Origin: CAWJMD01 sp963700925
Lineage (GTDB): Bacteria > Actinomycetota > Actinomycetes > Actinomycetales > CAWJMD01
Assembly (NCBI GenBank): GCA_963700925.1
Contig: OY969553.1
Location: forward strand, 2,480,001 to 2,544,000
Length of the DNA stretch: 64,000 nucleotides
Reading direction: 5' to 3'
Shown: positions 42,295 through 49,964 of the stretch, one piece after another
Numbering within the stretch: the stretch's first letter is position 1
Layout of the letters: each line of letters begins with the position of its first letter
The notes under the pieces: model-generated
Database searches by the model: none
What the model was told of the DNA's origin: nothing
Seen by the model: the letters and a program-made list of their open reading frames with translations, nothing else
Made by a program: the position numbers and the translations under genes

Positions 42295-43445
42295 CCGGCG
42301 ACCAGCTGCAGATCGTGCTGGTGGCGGCGGCGTGCGCGGCCGGCGTCGGTGCCCTCGGGCTGATCGTTGCCTGGCTCGCGCGGCACCTCTCGTTCCGATG
42401 GCAGCTGGGGCTTCTGGTGGTCGTGTCGGTGGGCGCTGTGCTGGCAGGCGTGGTCGCGGTCGCCCAGCTCATGTTCATCTCCACCCACGACCGCGAGGTC
42501 GTCAGCCTGGTGGCCGGCGTGGCCGGCGCCGTGACCCTGCTCGTCGCGCTCGCCGTGGGGGCCGCCGTCGCCCGCTGGTCCGAAGCGCTGCTCGAGGACG
42601 CGCGGCGGCTCGACACCCGTAGGTCGTACGTCGACCGCCGGCGGGGTCCGAGCGAGCTGCAGCGGGTCTCGGAGGAGCTCGCCCGCACCAGCGAGCGGCT
42701 CGCGGAGTCGCGGTTGCGCGAGTCGAGGCTGGAAGCGTCCCGCCGGGAACTGGTGTCGTGGGTCTCCCACGACCTGCGGACACCCCTGGCCGGAATGCGC
42801 GCCATGACCGAGGCGCTCGAGGACGGCATGGCCACGGACCCCGGGCGCTACCACCGGCAGATTCGCTCTGAGGTGGACCGGATGGTGCGGATGGTCGACG
42901 ACCTGTTCGAGCTCTCGCGGATCCACGCCGGCGTGCTCCAGCTCAGCCCCGAGACCATCGTCCTGCACGACCTGGTCAGCGAGGCGATCGCCGGCGCGGA
43001 CCCGGTTGCGCGTGCGCGGAGCGTGCATCTCGGCGGCAGCGTGGACTGCGCGGTGGCGGTTTCGGCCGACGCCGACGGGCTCTCCCGGGTGATGACCAAC
43101 CTGATCATGAACGCCATCCGGCACACGCCGGCCGACGGCACCGTTGAGGTCGGGGCACGGGAGGTCCCGGACGGGGTCGAACTCAGCGTCAGCGACCAGT
43201 GCGGTGGGCTGTCCGAGGACGAGATGGAAAGGGTCTTCGACCTCGCGTGGCGAGGTGGACCCGCCCGCACGCCGGACGCCACCGAGGAGCTCGTGGCCGG
43301 CGGCGGGGCAGGGTTGGGGCTCGCGATCGTCAAGGGGATCGTCGAGGCCCACCACGGCGTGGTCCGGGTGGAGAACGTCCCCGCGGTCGGGGCCGTCGGG
43401 AGGGGCGGCTGCCGATTCCTCGTCCGGCTGCCGGTGACTCGATGA
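42291..43445 (+). CDS. Sensor histidine kinase
   Basis: A 384-residue membrane kinase. Three N-terminal hydrophobic helices (about 6-30, 35-60, 70-95) are joined by very short loops, so sensing is probably within the membrane or via a partner rather than a large outer domain. A coiled linker leads to the phospho-accepting His160 in SHDLRTPL, then the N box NLIMNAIRH and G boxes with GGGAGLGLAIVKGI. It pairs with the response regulator encoded upstream and is followed, by a 4-nt overlap, by a PF03640-type lipoprotein gene that may influence its signal. Confidence 0.93.
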   Translation: MTGDQLQIVLVAAACAAGVGALGLIVAWLARHLSFRWQLGLLVVVSVGAVLAGVVAVAQLMFISTHDREVVSLVAGVAGAVTLLVALAVGAAVARWSEALLEDARRLDTRRSYVDRRRGPSELQRVSEELARTSERLAESRLRESRLEASRRELVSWVSHDLRTPLAGMRAMTEALEDGMATDPGRYHRQIRSEVDRMVRMVDDLFELSRIHAGVLQLSPETIVLHDLVSEAIAGADPVARARSVHLGGSVDCAVAVSADADGLSRVMTNLIMNAIRHTPADGTVEVGAREVPDGVELSVSDQCGGLSEDEMERVFDLAWRGGPARTPDATEELVAGGGAGLGLAIVKGIVEAHHGVVRVENVPAVGAVGRGGCRFLVRLPVTR

Positions 43446-44032
43446 CCACTGCGATGGCGTCTCAGACAGGTGGCATGAGGACTCGACTGGCGGCAGCCGT
43501 CGCAGTGCTTGCCCTGCTGCTGTCGGCGTGCGCCGACGACTCGGCCGGCCCCGACGCCCAGGACAGCAGCACTGACAGCGGCTCGACCCCGAGCCCGACC
43601 TCCGCGACGACCACCCGGGCCTCGCCCGAGCCATCCACGGCGACATCCACGGCGCCACCTGCACAACCGACCGAGCCCGGCGCGGTCATTGCCGGCAGCG
43701 CGAGTGACTTCGGGACAATCCTGTTCGACGACACCGGACAGGCGATCTACCTCTTCGACGTCGAGACCACGTCTGAAGCCCAGTGCTACGACGCCTGCGC
43801 CAAGGCCTGGCCACCTGTGCTCACGCCCAGTGACCCCGTCGCCGGCGAGCACGTCGACGCGACCCTGCTGGGCACTACCCAGCGCGACGACGGCACCACA
43901 CAGGTCACGTACAACGGGCACCCGCTGTACTTCTATGCGCACGAGGACAAGCACGAGGTGAGGTGCCACGACGTCTTCCTGAACGGGGGCAACTGGTACG
44001 CCGTGCAGCCAGACGGTCGCCCTGCCCCTTGA
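43442..44032 (+). CDS. PF03640-type secreted repeat lipoprotein
   Basis: A 196-residue lipoprotein. The signal peptide ends in LLLSAC with Cys30, followed by a 50-residue Ser/Thr/Pro linker and a C-terminal domain built on the COG4315/PF03640 repeat (ILFDDTGQAIYLFD, then CAKAWPPVLT, and NGHPLYFYAHEDK). The two repeats are typical, and Cys residues in CYDACAKAW and HEVRCHD may bind metal or form a disulfide. Role unknown; members often accompany redox or electron-transfer genes. ATG 43442 overlaps the kinase stop; Met12 is an alternative start. Confidence 0.82.
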   Translation: MTTAMASQTGGMRTRLAAAVAVLALLLSACADDSAGPDAQDSSTDSGSTPSPTSATTTRASPEPSTATSTAPPAQPTEPGAVIAGSASDFGTILFDDTGQAIYLFDVETTSEAQCYDACAKAWPPVLTPSDPVAGEHVDATLLGTTQRDDGTTQVTYNGHPLYFYAHEDKHEVRCHDVFLNGGNWYAVQPDGRPAP

Positions 44033-44060
44033 TCAGAGCCCCGCCTTGATCAGAGCCCCG
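44027..44060 (+). repeat. Tandem 17-bp duplication over the lipoprotein stop codon
   Basis: CCTTGATCAGAGCCCCG occurs at 44027-44043 and again, without a gap, at 44044-44060. The first copy contains the TGA stop (44030-44032). It looks like a recent slippage duplication. Confidence 0.8.
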
Positions 44061-44233
44061 CACAGATGCGGGCGGAGTGGCGAGTCGCCAGCTGAGCTGG
44101 AGCGCAGAGCGCGGCCGCTGGTGTGGCAAATTCTGCTTCCGCACGGTGATCCAACGGGAGTACGGTCGTTGTCGGTGAGCCGGGAAGCCTGGTCGGCAGT
44201 TGTGTCCTGCTGTCGACTACCGAAGGGCTTCTC

Positions 44234-45124
44234 ATGGCCGTTTCCGCTGTGCGTGCTGAGCACCTGACCAAGCGCTACGGCGCAGTCGTCGCCGTCGACG
44301 GGCTGAACCTGACCGTGCAGGCAGGTGAGGTCTTCGGCTTCCTCGGCCCCAACGGCGCGGGCAAGTCCACCACCATCCGCCTGCTGCTGGGACTGGCCCG
44401 TCCATCCGCTGGCCTGGCCTGGATCTTCGACACGCCGGCCGCCGATGTTGCGGCGGCGCACCGGCTGCTGGCGCACGTTCCGGCCGATGTGGCGCTGTGG
44501 CCGCAGCTGACCGGCGCCGAGACCCTGGAGCTGCTGGGCCGTACCGGGCCCGGCGTGGACCCTGCGTACCGGGACGTGCTGGTCGAGCGGTTCGCCTTGG
44601 ACCTGTCGAAGCCGGGCCGGGCGTACTCGACCGGGAATCGGCAGAAGGTCGCGCTGGTCGCCGCGTTCGCCACCCGCGCGCCACTGCTGGTGCTGGACGA
44701 GCCGACCAGCGGCCTGGACCCGTTGATGGAGCGGGAGTTCCGCCGCGCCGTGACGCAGGCGCGCAGCAACGGCCAGACGGTGTTCCTCAGCTCCCACCAG
44801 CTCGCCGAAGTCGAAGCCGTCTGCGACCGAGTCGGGATCCTGCGCGCCGGTGAGCTCGTCGACGTCGCCGCCGTACCGGACCTGCGACGTTTGCACCGCA
44901 CCGAGGTCGCTGTCAGCTTCACGGGCACACCACCCGACCTCACCGCGATCCCGGGGATCGCCTCGGTCGAGGTCAGCGGCGACTCCTCGCTGCGGTTCAC
45001 CCTGACCGGCCCGCCCGGACCGGCCCTGCATGCCCTTGCCGCGGCCGACGTCGCCACCCTGGCCGTGCGGGAACCGACGCTGGAGGAGATCTTCCTCGAC
45101 TACTACGGCCAGGTCTCGTCGTGA
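44234..45124 (+). CDS. ABC-2 exporter ATPase
   Basis: A 296-residue ATPase. Walker A is GPNGAGKST (about 39-47), Walker B is LLVLDEPTSGLD and the switch His lies in FLSSHQL. The signature is STGNRQK instead of the canonical LSGGQ, a variant common in actinobacterial exporters. It powers the membrane protein encoded next, to which it is joined by a GTGA overlap. Exporters of this type expel antibiotics or lipids; the substrate is unknown. About 200 bases of non-coding sequence separate it from the lipoprotein gene. Confidence 0.9.
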   Translation: MAVSAVRAEHLTKRYGAVVAVDGLNLTVQAGEVFGFLGPNGAGKSTTIRLLLGLARPSAGLAWIFDTPAADVAAAHRLLAHVPADVALWPQLTGAETLELLGRTGPGVDPAYRDVLVERFALDLSKPGRAYSTGNRQKVALVAAFATRAPLLVLDEPTSGLDPLMEREFRRAVTQARSNGQTVFLSSHQLAEVEAVCDRVGILRAGELVDVAAVPDLRRLHRTEVAVSFTGTPPDLTAIPGIASVEVSGDSSLRFTLTGPPGPALHALAAADVATLAVREPTLEEIFLDYYGQVSS

Positions 45125-46758
45125 CCGCCGTCGACACGACGCCGATCGACGCCACGCCCACGACTGCGGACGGGACGATCGGCCGGGCGGTGACCGGCCT
45201 CGCTGTGCGCCAGGTGCGTCGCGGCGCGCTCGTCGTGATGGCCCTCGTCGGGGGGATGTCAGCGGTCGTCGTGGCGATGTATCGCAGCACGGCTGGCGAC
45301 AGCCTCGCCCCGGCCGCTCTGCAGGCCCTGGCGGAGAACGTCGCGATCCGGACCCTGTTCGGCGAACCGGTAGCGCTCGACGACGCCGGTGGCTTCGCCG
45401 TCTGGCGCACAGGCACCGTCCTGGCAGTGCTGCTCGGTGTGTGGGCGCTTCTGGCCGCCACCGGCATCACTCGCGGCGAGGAAGACGCCGGCCGGTGGGA
45501 CCTGCTGTTGGCCGGACGGCAACCGCTGGCCACGGTCGTGGCCCGGCACCTGGCGGTGATCGTCGCCGCAACTGCCTGCGCCGGAACCGCTATCTCGGTT
45601 TCCTTGATCGCGGCAGGCGCAACCCCGGCCGGCGCGGTGCTGCACGGAGCCGGCCTCGCACTCGTGGGCGCATTCTTCACTGCGGCAGGCGGTCTGGCCG
45701 CTCAACTGTTCCCGACACGGGCGGGCGCGTCCGGTGCGGCGGTCGCGCTGCTCGGCGTCGGCCTGCTCATTCGCATGGCTGGGGACGGGATCGAAGCGCT
45801 GGAGTGGCTGCGGTGGCTGTCACCGTTCGGGCTCGTCGCGCTGACCCGACCGTATGCGGAGAGCTCGGCGGTACCTCTGCTCGTCCTGGCCGTGGCGGCG
45901 GGCCTGCTGTTCGCCAGCGCACTGTTCGTCGCAGCCCGCCGGGACCTTCGCGGCGGCTGGCTGGCCGGGGCCGGCGGCCGCGCACCGCGGCTGCGGCTAC
46001 TCGGTTCGGTGCACGGATTCGCGGTCCGCCGAACCCTGCGGCCACTGGCGGGGTGGTGCGCCGGTGTCGGCGCGTACTACCTGTTGATCGGTCTCGTGAT
46101 GGTGTCGATGACCGGCTTCCTGACCGACAATCCCCGCTTCGCTGACCTCGCGGCCCAGGCAGGGTTCGCCGCGATCGGCAGCGTGAGCGGGGCGGTCGCG
46201 ACCCTGTTCGCGCTGCTGGCGATACCGGCCGGAGTGCTCGTCGCCGTCCGATTGGCCGCCTTGGCGGCGGCGGAGACCAACCGTCAGCTCACCCTGCTCT
46301 ACGCCGGGCCAGTCACCCGGATCCGGCTGCTGGCCGCAGAGACCGCAGCGGCCCTCGGAGCCGCCGTCGTCCTCACCACCGTCGCTGCCACAGCGACCTG
46401 GCTCGGCACCACCTCCGTCGGCGCCGAGCTGACCCTCGGCGCCGCCCTGGCCGGGACGTTGAACGTGCTGCCGATCGTGATGCTCTGTCTCGGTGCGGCG
46501 GTCCTGGCCCTTGGCTGGGAGCCCCGGGCCGTCGCCGCGATCGGAGCGCTACCCGCCGTCGGCGGCTTCTTGCTCCAAGTCATCGCCGACACCGCCGGAG
46601 CCCCCGCCTGGGTCGGCACGCTCTCCCCGTTCGCGCACCTGGCAGCCGTGCCCCATGCCCCGGTGGACTGGGCCGGGAGTGGCGTCATGGTTGCCATCGC
46701 AGCGCTCCTCGCGGCCATCGGCACCGCCGGATACCGACGGAGGGACCTGTGCGGCTGA
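45121..46758 (+). CDS. ABC-2 exporter membrane protein
   Basis: A 545-residue integral protein with about 12 helices, corresponding to two fused six-helix halves (to about 300, and 300-545). It belongs to the actinobacterial exporter-permease family often called antibiotic or polyketide transporter permease. It starts in the stop of the ATPase gene and is the only membrane partner visible, so one copy forms the complete pore. Confidence 0.87.
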   Translation: MTAVDTTPIDATPTTADGTIGRAVTGLAVRQVRRGALVVMALVGGMSAVVVAMYRSTAGDSLAPAALQALAENVAIRTLFGEPVALDDAGGFAVWRTGTVLAVLLGVWALLAATGITRGEEDAGRWDLLLAGRQPLATVVARHLAVIVAATACAGTAISVSLIAAGATPAGAVLHGAGLALVGAFFTAAGGLAAQLFPTRAGASGAAVALLGVGLLIRMAGDGIEALEWLRWLSPFGLVALTRPYAESSAVPLLVLAVAAGLLFASALFVAARRDLRGGWLAGAGGRAPRLRLLGSVHGFAVRRTLRPLAGWCAGVGAYYLLIGLVMVSMTGFLTDNPRFADLAAQAGFAAIGSVSGAVATLFALLAIPAGVLVAVRLAALAAAETNRQLTLLYAGPVTRIRLLAAETAAALGAAVVLTTVAATATWLGTTSVGAELTLGAALAGTLNVLPIVMLCLGAAVLALGWEPRAVAAIGALPAVGGFLLQVIADTAGAPAWVGTLSPFAHLAAVPHAPVDWAGSGVMVAIAALLAAIGTAGYRRRDLCG

Positions 46759-46902
46759 GCAACTCGTGTTCATCGACCGTGGAGGAGTCGCGACCATCCC
46801 GCGGCGCTTCCTGGGCTTTGCCTCGGCGGCGACCAGCGGAGACGGGCCAGCGCCCGAGCGGGTGCAAGCCTGACGACCCGCAGGTGTGGGTAGCGTGGGG
46901 GC

Positions 46903-47427
46903 ATGCGCGCAGCCGACTTGGTGGAGCAGATCCCGACCGTCACGGCGGCCACCGGCGCGCTCGAGGCGGCCGAGCTGATCGCGCGGTACCGCCTGTCGGC
47001 GCTGATCGTGGCCGACGAGAACGGCTTGCCGGTGGCCGTCATCCCCGGCAGCCAGGTGCTGAAGCTGGTGGTGCCGCGGTACGTGCGGGAGGATCCGACG
47101 TTGGCGCACGCGTATGACGAGAGCGGCGCGGAGGAGCTCTGCGCCGAGCTCGCCGGTCACACGGTCGGCGAGCTGCTGGACGACGATGACGTCCGCCGGG
47201 TCGAGGTGCCCTCCGTGAAGCCCGACGACACCCTGGTGGAGATCGCGACTGTCATGGTCCAGGCCCACTCACCCCTGGTCGTCGTCCGTGGAAAGGACGG
47301 CGCCTACCACGGCGCGATCACCTTCAGCCGGACGATGGCCGCCATCGCCTCGGCCGGGGGGCGCGAGAGCGGGTCCCTCAGATCACGCCTGAACACTGAC
47401 TACCTGCCCGCTGACGACGACTCGTGA
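46903..47427 (+). CDS. CBS-domain protein
   Basis: A 174-residue protein with two CBS motifs (about 3-55 and 85-160). The first has ALIVADENGLPVAVIPGSQVL; the second has SPLVVVRGKDGAYHGAITFSR. Such pairs bind adenine nucleotides (ATP, AMP or c-di-AMP) and regulate an attached or neighbouring transporter. Its stop overlaps the start of an ArsB/NhaD-type transporter gene (GTGA), so it may be a separate regulatory subunit of that transporter. c-di-AMP as ligand is speculative. Confidence 0.85.
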   Translation: MRAADLVEQIPTVTAATGALEAAELIARYRLSALIVADENGLPVAVIPGSQVLKLVVPRYVREDPTLAHAYDESGAEELCAELAGHTVGELLDDDDVRRVEVPSVKPDDTLVEIATVMVQAHSPLVVVRGKDGAYHGAITFSRTMAAIASAGGRESGSLRSRLNTDYLPADDDS

Positions 47428-48716
47428 CGGCACAGGCCGTCGCGGCGATCGCGGTCTTCGTCGTCGTCTACGGGCTGATCGCGACCGAGCGGATCCCGCG
47501 CGTCGCGTCGGCGCTCGGCGGCGCCGCGGTGATGGTCCTGATCGGCGCCAGCGACGCCGAGGCCGCGTTCTTCTCCGAGCACTCGGGCGTCGACTGGAAC
47601 GTCGTCTTCCTGCTGCTCGGCATGATGATCATCGTCGGAGTGCTGCGCCAGACCGGCGTCTTCGAGTATCTCGCCATCTGGTCGGCAAAACGGGCCAAGG
47701 CCAGGCCCTTCCGGATGATGGTGGTCCTGGTCCTCATCACGGCGCTGGCGTCGGCGCTGCTCGACAACGTGACCACCGTGCTGCTGGTCGCTCCGGTGAC
47801 GCTGCTCGTCTGCGAGCGGCTTGGCGTGAACCCGGTGCCGTACCTGCTGGCCGAGGCGATGTCGTCCAACATCGGCGGCGCGGCCACCTTGATCGGTGAC
47901 CCTCCCAACATCATCATCGCCAGCCGCTCGGGCCTGACGTTCAACGACTTCGTCGTCAACATGGCCCCGATCGTGGTCGTGCTGTTGGTGGTCTTCGTCG
48001 GTCTGTGCTGGCTGCTGTGGGGCCGATCGATGCGATATGACCCCGAACGGGCGGCCAGGGTGATGCGGCTGGAGGAGAAGGAGGTCATCTCCGACGGACG
48101 GCTGCTGGTGAAAACCCTTCTGGTGCTGGCCCTGACACTGGCGGGGTTCGTGCTGCACTCCGCGCTGCACGTCGAGCCGTCGGTCGTGGCGCTGCTCGGT
48201 GCCGGCCTCGCGGTGGCCATCTCGGGGGTGTCCAGCAGGAAGTACCTGGCCGACGTCGAGTGGGAGACGCTGGTCTTCTTCGCCGGCCTGTTCATCATGG
48301 TCGGCGCCCTCGTCGAGGTCGGGGTGATCGGCGAGCTCGGACGGGTGGCCACCGAGGCTGTCGGCGACAACTACCTCGGTGCCGCCGCGGGTCTGGTCGT
48401 CGGGTCCGCGGTCATCTCCGCGATCGTGGACAACATCCCCTTCGTCACCACGATGTCACCTCTCGTTGCGGGGCTGATCGAGTCATCGGGCAACGACCCG
48501 CGAGCGACACCCCTGTGGTGGGCACTCGCCCTGGGCGCCGACCTCGGCGGCAACGCGACCGCGGTCGGAGCGAGCGCCAACGTCGTGGTCACGGGCATCG
48601 CCGCCCGCAACGGTCACCCGATCAGCTTCTGGACCTTCACCCGCTACGGCCTCATCGTGACCGCGGTCACGATCGCGCTCACCGTGCCCTACGTCGTACT
48701 GCGCTACTACACCTGA
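47424..48716 (+). CDS. ArsB/NhaD ion-transporter superfamily protein
   Basis: A 430-residue transporter with 10 to 12 helices. Two inverted repeats carry the family motif twice: LDNVTTVLLVAPV (about 112-124) with SNIGGAATLIGDPPN (about 151-165), and VDNIPFVTTMSPL with LGGNATAVGASAN. This double pattern is typical of the ArsB/NhaD and P-protein-like groups. It moves anions such as arsenite, or exchanges sodium for protons; no arsenic genes are nearby. It is coupled to the CBS-protein gene and 39 nt before the NhaP-type antiporter, which favours a role in ion or pH balance. Confidence 0.88.
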   Translation: MTAQAVAAIAVFVVVYGLIATERIPRVASALGGAAVMVLIGASDAEAAFFSEHSGVDWNVVFLLLGMMIIVGVLRQTGVFEYLAIWSAKRAKARPFRMMVVLVLITALASALLDNVTTVLLVAPVTLLVCERLGVNPVPYLLAEAMSSNIGGAATLIGDPPNIIIASRSGLTFNDFVVNMAPIVVVLLVVFVGLCWLLWGRSMRYDPERAARVMRLEEKEVISDGRLLVKTLLVLALTLAGFVLHSALHVEPSVVALLGAGLAVAISGVSSRKYLADVEWETLVFFAGLFIMVGALVEVGVIGELGRVATEAVGDNYLGAAAGLVVGSAVISAIVDNIPFVTTMSPLVAGLIESSGNDPRATPLWWALALGADLGGNATAVGASANVVVTGIAARNGHPISFWTFTRYGLIVTAVTIALTVPYVVLRYYT

Positions 48717-48755
48717 GGGCGCTGGAGCACTCACCAGCACGGATAGGGTCCGCCG

Positions 48756-49964
48756 ATGGAGCTCGTGCTCGCCTTCGCGGTCGTGCTGTTCACCGGCGTC
48801 CTGCTGTCGGGGCTGGCGCACCGCACCATCCTGTCGACGGCGGTGCTCTTTCTCATCGCCGGCTTCCTGCTCGGCGACGGCGTGAGCGGCGTGCTCCAGC
48901 TCCAGCCGGACGACGGGATCGTTCTCGGCCTCGCCGAGCTCGCGCTGTTCAGCGTGCTCTACACCGACGGCATGCTCGTCGGCTTCTCAGACCTGAGGAA
49001 GGCCTGGCGTCTGCCCGGCAGGGCCCTGGTGCTCGGCATGCCGCTGACCTTCGCCATCACCGCGGTGCTGGCGCACTACGTCGCCGGTCTCACCTGGATC
49101 CAGTCCATGCTGGTGGGTGCGGTGCTCGCCCCGACCGACCCGGTCTTCGCCTCCGCCATCGTGGGGCGCAAGGAGGTTCCGCAGCGCCTGCGGTCCCTGC
49201 TCAACGTCGAGAGCGGGCTCAACGACGGCCTCGCGCTGCCTGTCGTCCTGGTGCTGCTCTCAGTGCTGGCCCGAGACGAGGTGCCGATACTCGAGCTGCT
49301 CGTCGAGCTGGGTCTCGGAGTCGCGCTGGGGATCGTCGTCCCCGCCGTCGCCGTGCTGCTGGTGCGCAGCCGTTTCACCTCGGCCACACCGCTGTACGCC
49401 GCCCTCGGCGGGCTCTCGATCGGTCTGATGGTGCTGGGAGTCGCCAGCGTCACGCACGCGAACCTCTTCCTGGCGGCCTTCACGGCGGGCATCACCGTCG
49501 CAACGATCGCGCCGGACGTCGAAGAGTCGTTCGCCGAGTTCGGCGAGCTCGTGACCGAGCTGCTGAAACTGGCCGCGATCCTGGTCTTCGGAGCCCTGAT
49601 CTCACCGGCCTTCCTGGGCGAGATCCCCGTGTCCGGCTATGCCTTCGCCCTGCTCGCTCTGCTGCTGGCTCGTCCCGTGGCGATCGCGCTCTCCTTGCTC
49701 CGCAGTCGCCTCCCGTTGGCCCAACGAGCGGTCGCTGCCTGGTTCGGCCCGAAGGGCTTCGCCTCGGTGGTCTACGGCCTTCTCATCCTCGAGGCAGGCG
49801 TCGCTGACGCGGACAAGATGTTTCACCTGGTGGCTCTGGTCATCGTCGCGTCGATCCTGGCCCACTCGTCGACGGACGTACCGATCGCGCACGCGTTCGC
49901 ACGGGCCGAGGACCGTCGGAAGGCTCAGAGCCCACCGCCAGAGGCAACCCTGGGTGAGGACTGA
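48756..49964 (+). CDS. NhaP-type (CPA1) cation/proton antiporter
   Basis: A 402-residue transporter with about 12 helices. The CPA1 motifs are present: LAPTDPVFASAIVG (about 124-137), LNVESGLNDGLALP (about 149-162, with the ion-binding ND) and WFGPKGFASV near the end. It exchanges Na+ or K+ for H+. It lies 39 nt downstream of the ArsB/NhaD-type gene and is likely cotranscribed. Its 3' end overlaps the convergent acyl-CoA ligase gene by 40 bp. Confidence 0.92.
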   Translation: MELVLAFAVVLFTGVLLSGLAHRTILSTAVLFLIAGFLLGDGVSGVLQLQPDDGIVLGLAELALFSVLYTDGMLVGFSDLRKAWRLPGRALVLGMPLTFAITAVLAHYVAGLTWIQSMLVGAVLAPTDPVFASAIVGRKEVPQRLRSLLNVESGLNDGLALPVVLVLLSVLARDEVPILELLVELGLGVALGIVVPAVAVLLVRSRFTSATPLYAALGGLSIGLMVLGVASVTHANLFLAAFTAGITVATIAPDVEESFAEFGELVTELLKLAAILVFGALISPAFLGEIPVSGYAFALLALLLARPVAIALSLLRSRLPLAQRAVAAWFGPKGFASVVYGLLILEAGVADADKMFHLVALVIVASILAHSSTDVPIAHAFARAEDRRKAQSPPPEATLGED

